The notes beneath the pieces were generated by a model. The model saw only the letters and a program-made list of their open reading frames with translations. It made no database searches and had not been told where the DNA came from. From JAQGMJ01 sp036271855 (lineage in GTDB: Bacteria; Pseudomonadota; Gammaproteobacteria; Burkholderiales; JAEUOS01): a stretch of DNA of 10,164 nt. This document shows, one piece after another, positions 6,484 to 10,164 of this stretch (position 1 is its first letter; each line of letters begins with the position of its first letter). Both the position numbers and the translations under genes were made by a program. The stretch covers positions 1-10,164 of the forward strand of contig DATAZV010000244.1 of assembly GCA_036271855.1 (NCBI GenBank), given 5' to 3'.

Positions 6484-7302
6484 CTAAACTCGCTCGACGT
6501 GCACCTCCGTCGGTTCCTCCAGCACCTTCACCTCCGGGCTCATGCGCGGCATTTGCACGCGGCCGAAAATGGTGGCGAAAGCAGTCTCGGCGGCGTCGCG
6601 GCCGGTGGCGATACGCACGAAGTCGGTCAGCGGGCATAGCTGGGTCGGGTCGAACAGGATCCAGCGTCCGCCCAGATAGGCTTCGAAAATCGCGTGGAAG
6701 TCCGGCGGCGGCTCCGCATACCAGGTGTAGCCGGTGACAAAGCGCGCGGGGATGTTGAGCGCGCGGCAAAAGGTGATGCCGAGGTGGGCGAAGTCGCGGC
6801 AGACGCCGGCGCGGTTCACCAGCACGTCGCGCGCGGTGGTGGTCGGCCCCGAGGTGCCGATCTGGTAGACGATGTTGTCGCGGATCCACTGGCAGATCGC
6901 TTCGACGCGCTGATATCCCTTGGGCAACTCGCCGAAGGTGCGGCCGGCCACTTGCAGTACGGCATCGGACTCGCAATAGCGGCTGGACCAGATGAAGGGA
7001 ATCACCTCCACCGGCAATTGCGCGATGCTCATCTCTTCTTCCCTGCCCGTCGGATGCGGATAATCCACCGCGACCGTGGCCGAGTAGCGTACCTTCAGTT
7101 CGCCCTTGGGTGCGTGGGCCTTCGCCAGCCGGTTCAGGCCTGCCGGATGATGGCCGCATACCATCGGCACCGCGGGTTCGCTGCGCAGTTCCTCGGTGAT
7201 CACACGCTGCCAGGGATGGGTGGCGGCCTGGATGTTGAAGACGTAGTCTGCTGCCTCTTCGGCAACGTAGTCCAGTTCACAATTGATTTGCAGTTTTTTC
7301 AT
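6484..7302 (-). CDS. Transglutaminase-like cysteine protease-fold protein
   Basis: A 272-residue cytoplasmic protein with no signal peptide. The N-terminal half (about 1-110) is a beta-rich region of the kind found in bacterial transglutaminase-like proteins. The C-terminal papain-like core (about 130-222) has the triad Cys168 (RAGVCRDFAHL), His203 (DFHAIFEAYL) and Asp218 (WILFDPT), with the family motif CRALNIPARFVTGY between. Related proteins are annotated as transglutaminase-like or cysteine peptidases; substrates are mostly unknown. The ATG at 7302 is the first possible start because an in-frame TGA lies two codons upstream. No clear ribosome binding site is visible. It stands alone on the minus strand, convergent with the GMC unit and divergent from the ABC importer, so it probably has no direct part in the neighbouring catabolism. 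Confidence 0.9.
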   Translation of the reverse strand: MKKLQINCELDYVAEEAADYVFNIQAATHPWQRVITEELRSEPAVPMVCGHHPAGLNRLAKAHAPKGELKVRYSATVAVDYPHPTGREEEMSIAQLPVEVIPFIWSSRYCESDAVLQVAGRTFGELPKGYQRVEAICQWIRDNIVYQIGTSGPTTTARDVLVNRAGVCRDFAHLGITFCRALNIPARFVTGYTWYAEPPPDFHAIFEAYLGGRWILFDPTQLCPLTDFVRIATGRDAAETAFATIFGRVQMPRMSPEVKVLEEPTEVHVERV

Positions 7303-7320
7303 TGGTCAGGCTGGTGATGA

Positions 7321-7340
7321 AGACATTGCGATCAATGTCT
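7321..7340. promoter_or_regulatory. 20-base palindrome upstream of the transglutaminase gene
   Basis: AGACATTG (7321-7328) and CAATGTCT (7333-7340) are perfect inverted arms around CGAT. It begins 19 bases upstream of the transglutaminase ATG on the minus strand, a good place for a repressor operator or a leader hairpin that affects translation. Which protein, if any, binds is unknown. Confidence 0.45.
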
Positions 7341-7534
7341 CCCTTGGGTCAGGTGAGCATAACGTCGCCACCGGCCCTGCCCTGAGAGCGCAGCACCGAT
7401 TGATTTGTAAGCGCCAGCCTACGCCCGCTTTTAGTGCGCCCGTATGGCGCCTCTTCGATATGCAGGACACCGGCGCGCGCACAACCAGACATCAGCCGCC
7501 CGACAGGGAAACTGCGCTGCTTGTGCGGCGCGAT

Positions 7535-7562
7535 TTGACGGCGCGGGTGAAATTGCTTTAAC
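7535..7562 (+). promoter_or_regulatory. Possible promoter for the ABC importer operon
   Basis: TTGACG (7535-7540) and TTTAAC (7557-7562) are separated by 16 bases. The -35 box is good and the -10 box is poor, which would suit a regulated promoter. The start of transcription would fall near 7569, leaving a leader of about 130 bases before the ATG at 7698. Confidence 0.3.
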
Positions 7563-7569
7563 CTGTAAA

Positions 7570-7583
7570 TGTTAACGGTAACA
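7570..7583. promoter_or_regulatory. Operator-like palindrome TGTTA-N4-TAACA
   Basis: Five-base inverted arms around ACGG lie just downstream of the proposed -10 box, across the likely transcription start. This position fits a repressor site. The arms are short, so confidence is limited. Confidence 0.35.
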
Positions 7584-7597
7584 CGAGGGCGCGACCA

Positions 7598-7616
7598 GCT
7601 TGCATCCGATGCAAGC
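7598..7616. promoter_or_regulatory. 19-base perfect palindrome in the importer leader
   Basis: GCTTGCATC (7598-7606) and GATGCAAGC (7608-7616) are exact inverted arms around a single C. Such odd-length symmetry is typical of a dimer operator. In RNA it could also form a 7 bp stem with a 5-base loop. It lies 81 bases before the binding-protein ATG. No regulator gene is adjacent. Confidence 0.5.
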
Positions 7617-7697
7617 GGCGGCGACCCCGGGCCGCTGGCCGCGTTTGCGACTGCATTTGCCGCAAAGTGCCGATCAAAAAAACCGAAGGAGACAAAA

Positions 7698-8888
7698 ATG
7701 AGTTTTTCACGCCGTGAATTCACTCTGGGCAGCGCCGCGCTTGGCGCCGCTGCGGCCCTGCCGAAGGTGGCGATGGCGCAAAGCGAGCCGATTCGCATCG
7801 GCTGGCTGGCGGCAATGACCGGCCCTTCCTCCGCACCCGCCATCGGCTTCGACCGTGGCGTGCAGTTCGCGGCGGCGCAGATCAATGCGGCCGGCGGCAT
7901 CAAGGGCCGCAAGATCGAGATCATCACCCGCGACACCCAGGGCGACCCGACCAAGGCGGTGAACGCGACGCAGGAAATGATCAGCCAGCTCAAGGTGCAC
8001 GCCATCTGGGGCCCGACCAACTCCGGCGAGTCCCTAGCCGTGACGCCGATCATGGCGCGTGCCAAGATGCCCAACCTCCACCCCTGCGTGGTCGACAGCC
8101 TGATCGACACGGCCAAGTTTCCCAATGCCTTTCGCCTGGCGCCTTCCAACGGCCAGTGGGACGACGCGGTGCGCGGCTATTGCCTGAAAATCCTCAAGGC
8201 GAAAAAGGTCGCGGTGATCGGCGACACCACCGGCTATGGCGTCTCGGCCCTTGGCGCTTCGGTGGCGGCGTTCCAGAAGGACGGTGCGGAGGTGGTCTAC
8301 AAGGCCAATATCGACGCCACCCAGCCCGACATGACGCCCGATATGCTGCGCGCGAAAAACGCCGGGGCGCAGGCCATCGTGGTGTGGAGCGTGACCACCG
8401 GCATGGAGGCGCGCATGTTCAACACCCGCGCCAAGATGGGCTGGGACGTGCCCTTCGTCGGCCACCCTTCGCTTTCCTCCGGCGAGATCGCCAAGCTGGT
8501 GGATAAGCCGTCCAATTGGGAGAAGGTCTATGCGGTCGGCTACAAGAGCGCCAGCTACGACGGCGCCGGCAAGCTGCCGGCGAAAAGCCAGGAACTGCTC
8601 GACCGCCTGGGCAAGGCGAAGGTGAACTTGAGCGACACCCTGTTCTGGTGGGTGGCGGGTGGCTACGACGCCATCGCGCTGATCGCCAAGGCGGTGGAGG
8701 TGAGCGGCGGCACCACCAGCGAGGGCATCATCAAGTACTGGAACACCTTGTCCAACTACCCCGGCTACTTCGGCAACTACACCTTCAACGACAAGCAGCA
8801 CAACGGCTACCCCACCGATGAAGTGGTGATGTCGGCGGCCTCGTCGGTGAAGAACGGTACCTTCGCGCTGGCTCCCGGCTACAAATAG
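7698..8888 (+). CDS. Branched-chain-type ABC transporter periplasmic binding protein
   Basis: A 396-residue type I periplasmic binding protein of the LivK/Peripla_BP_6 class, the ligand receptor of the importer encoded downstream. The N-terminus SRREFTLGSAALGAAAALP followed by AMA27-QSEP is a Tat-like signal peptide with a twin arginine at residues 5-6. The mature part opens with IRIGWLAAMTGPSSAPAIGFDRGVQFAA, the usual family start, and continues with GGIKGRKIEIITRDTQGDPTKAV and IWGPTNSGESLAVTPIMA. The frame is open upstream to 7569, but the ATG at 7698 is chosen because GAAGGAG (7685-7691) precedes it and the signal peptide starts there. The permease gene follows after 32 bp with no terminator. 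The ligand may be an aromatic or other carboxylate rather than leucine; the sequence does not settle this. Confidence 0.93.
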   Translation: MSFSRREFTLGSAALGAAAALPKVAMAQSEPIRIGWLAAMTGPSSAPAIGFDRGVQFAAAQINAAGGIKGRKIEIITRDTQGDPTKAVNATQEMISQLKVHAIWGPTNSGESLAVTPIMARAKMPNLHPCVVDSLIDTAKFPNAFRLAPSNGQWDDAVRGYCLKILKAKKVAVIGDTTGYGVSALGASVAAFQKDGAEVVYKANIDATQPDMTPDMLRAKNAGAQAIVVWSVTTGMEARMFNTRAKMGWDVPFVGHPSLSSGEIAKLVDKPSNWEKVYAVGYKSASYDGAGKLPAKSQELLDRLGKAKVNLSDTLFWWVAGGYDAIALIAKAVEVSGGTTSEGIIKYWNTLSNYPGYFGNYTFNDKQHNGYPTDEVVMSAASSVKNGTFALAPGYK

Positions 8889-8920
8889 GCAGGCGCAAAA
8901 AGAAACCGGGTTCACCAACA

Positions 8921-9778
8921 GTGTTTGCTTCGATCCTCGCCTCCGGGCTGGCGGTGGGCGCGGTGTACGCGCTCATCGGCATCACCTACAACACCATGTT
9001 CGCCACCTCGCGGGTGATGAGCTTCACCGCGGGACAACTGGGCATGCTGGGCGGGGTGTTCGGCTCGCTGCTGATGCTGCGCTGGGGAATGCCGCTGATC
9101 GTTGCCCTGCCGCTGGTGCTGCTTGCCTGCGCCGTTGTCGGGGTCGTCACCGAGTACGTCGCGGTGCGCCCGGTGCTCAAGAGCCTGGACCAGCATCTCT
9201 ACGTGCTCTCGACGCTCGCGCTGGCGCTGATGATCCAGCAGGTGGCGGCGATCAAGTGGAGCACCGAGCCGCAGCCTTTTCCGCGCCTGTTCGGCCTGGG
9301 CTCGGGCGCCTTCGATGAAAAGTTCTGGCTGCCGGTGGCAGCTCTCGCGATCACTGTCGGCGGGCTCGAATACCTGTATCGCAAGACCCTGGTCGGCCAT
9401 GCCTTTCTCGCGGTGGCCGAAGACAACTTCGCCGCCCGCGCCCTCGGCCTGCCGGAACGCGGCCTGCGGGTGGCAAGCTATGCGATGGCGGGTGCCATCG
9501 GCGGGCTGGCCGGGTTCTCCGGCGGGGAACTGCTGCTGGCGTTTTTTGCCAACGGCGCGCTGCTCAATTTCTATGGCTTCGTACCGATCGCACTCGGTGG
9601 CCTGGGCAACAACCGCGGCGCACTGATCGGCGGGCTGGCGCTGGGCCTGTTCCAGCAGGCGGCCAATTTCATTGTCGGCGGCATTTTTTCCTCCGTCGCG
9701 GTGTTCGTGCTGTTCATTGTCGTACTGCTGGCCGCGCCACAGGGCCTGTTCGGCCGCAGCAGCGCGCGGAGGGTGTAG
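8921..9778 (+). CDS. ABC transporter inner-membrane permease, LivH family
   Basis: A 285-residue hydrophobic permease with several predicted membrane spans, forming the channel with the LivM-like protein encoded next. The opening FASILASGLAVGAVYALIGI matches the LivH N-terminus. The cytoplasmic coupling segment AEDNFAARALGLPERGLRV starts at residue 166, and the C-terminal PIALGGLGNNRGALIGGLAL block is typical. The usual NFAHGE signature after the first span is replaced by SFTAGQ (34-39), so this is a divergent member. The start is GTG at 8921, supported by alignment with the family's N-terminus, although the ribosome binding site is weak. The stop TAG overlaps the next GTG by one base. It is part of one operon with the preceding binding protein gene. 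Confidence 0.9.
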   Translation: MFASILASGLAVGAVYALIGITYNTMFATSRVMSFTAGQLGMLGGVFGSLLMLRWGMPLIVALPLVLLACAVVGVVTEYVAVRPVLKSLDQHLYVLSTLALALMIQQVAAIKWSTEPQPFPRLFGLGSGAFDEKFWLPVAALAITVGGLEYLYRKTLVGHAFLAVAEDNFAARALGLPERGLRVASYAMAGAIGGLAGFSGGELLLAFFANGALLNFYGFVPIALGGLGNNRGALIGGLALGLFQQAANFIVGGIFSSVAVFVLFIVVLLAAPQGLFGRSSARRV

Positions 9779-10164
9779 TGAGCACGGAAATGCGCAGCAA
9801 AGCCCTGCCATCCCAAACGAGCGCCCACATCACGCGCGGTCATAGCCATTGGCACGCGCTGCTGCCCTTCGCGGCGTTGCTGCTGCTTTCGCTGCTCCTG
9901 CCGCTGACTCACAACGACTACTGGGCGCTGATCGCCACCCGCGCCGCCATCTACTGGGTGCTGGTCGCGGGGCTGAACCTGATCGTCGGCTACGCCGGGC
10001 AACTGGCCATCGGCTATGTCGCCCTGCTCACACTGGGCGCCTACACCACGGCGGTGCTCACCGGCGGCAAGCTGATGGCGCCGCTGCCGGTATGGGGCGC
10101 GCTCGCCGCTGCCGGCGCGGTCGGCGCGGTGTTCGGCGTGGTGGTCGGCCTGCCGGCGCTGCGC
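9778..10164 (+). CDS. ABC transporter inner-membrane permease, LivM family (partial, runs off right edge)
   Basis: The first 129 residues of the second permease of the importer; the family usually has about 300 or more, sometimes with a fused ATPase domain that would lie outside the window. After a polar N-terminus of about 27 residues come membrane spans and the LivM signature region GYAGQLAIGYVALLTLGAY (71-89), followed by the VVGLPALR segment at the window end. The common GHAAF part of the signature is GYVAL here. The start is GTG at 9778, overlapping the LivH stop by one base (TAGTG), with GGAGGG just upstream. A later ATG (codon 5) is a less likely start. The ATPase genes of the importer are expected further downstream. 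Confidence 0.88.
   Translation, partial: MSTEMRSKALPSQTSAHITRGHSHWHALLPFAALLLLSLLLPLTHNDYWALIATRAAIYWVLVAGLNLIVGYAGQLAIGYVALLTLGAYTTAVLTGGKLMAPLPVWGALAAAGAVGAVFGVVVGLPALR

Larger units (their letters stand above)
7303..7697. other. 395 bp divergent intergenic region
   Basis: This lies between the minus-strand transglutaminase gene and the plus-strand importer operon. It contains a 20-base palindrome near the transglutaminase start, a weak GCGCC-CGTAT-GGCGC hairpin (7436-7450), a possible promoter (7535-7562), two operator-like palindromes (7570-7583, 7598-7616) and a 6+6 TTTGCG/CGCAAA hairpin (7644-7666). A small open frame covers part of it, but it has no ribosome binding site and no recognisable protein features, so I call no gene. 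From 7341 to 7534 I see nothing else supportable. Confidence 0.6.

Noticed and set aside
7283..7561. Small plus-strand open frame (92 codons) in the intergenic region
   Set aside because: No Shine-Dalgarno sequence, overlaps the start of the transglutaminase gene, and no protein features are visible.
8034..8918. Minus-strand open frame of 294 codons opposite the binding protein
   Set aside because: Its composition is that of an antisense shadow, and the plus-strand protein is a clear periplasmic binding protein.

Overview
The window looks like a chromosomal stretch of a GC-rich betaproteobacterium, probably Burkholderiales or a close relative. Three things suggest this: an orphan Bug/TctC-type solute receptor, a branched-chain-type ABC importer whose binding protein has a Tat-like signal, and inverted copies of the ATTCCCGCGAAAGCGGGAAT-type palindrome that is common in betaproteobacteria. 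The assignment is inferred from gene families, not from a search.

Left part (1-4072): two minus-strand genes encode a class A flavin monooxygenase of the MhpA type (5' part only; the gene runs off the left edge) and a complete type I extradiol ring-cleavage dioxygenase with all metal ligands and acid-base residues. Together they suggest hydroxylation of a phenolic compound to a catechol, followed by meta cleavage. A GntR/FCD regulator is divergently transcribed. The AT-rich 126 bp between them holds a good minus-strand sigma70-type promoter, a 9+9 bp inverted repeat, a third copy of the same core, and a possible gntR promoter placed so that the gntR mRNA may be leaderless. Downstream of gntR lies a Bug solute receptor without TctA/TctB partners in the window.

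Middle part (4178-6437): a Tat-signal-bearing small subunit of the gluconate 2-dehydrogenase subunit 3 family overlaps by 4 bp a GMC flavoprotein that has no signal of its own and has a Cys-x5-Cys-x3-Cys-Pro motif. This suggests a two-subunit periplasmic alcohol or sugar dehydrogenase. No cytochrome c subunit follows. A 92 bp nested palindromic element closes this unit and faces a convergent transglutaminase-like gene on the minus strand (6484-7302).

Right part (7303-10164): a 395 bp intergenic region with three separate palindromes precedes an ABC importer operon: a binding protein, a LivH-like permease and the start of a LivM-like permease, tightly packed. Both permeases depart from the usual leucine-importer signature motifs, so the ligand may not be a branched-chain amino acid.

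Overall the window reads as an uptake-and-catabolism region. Proposed flow: import by the Bug-linked and/or ABC system, periplasmic oxidation by the GMC complex, and ring hydroxylation and cleavage in the cytoplasm under GntR control. The link between these units is inferred from proximity only. I found no CRISPR array, transposase, tRNA or rRNA gene.
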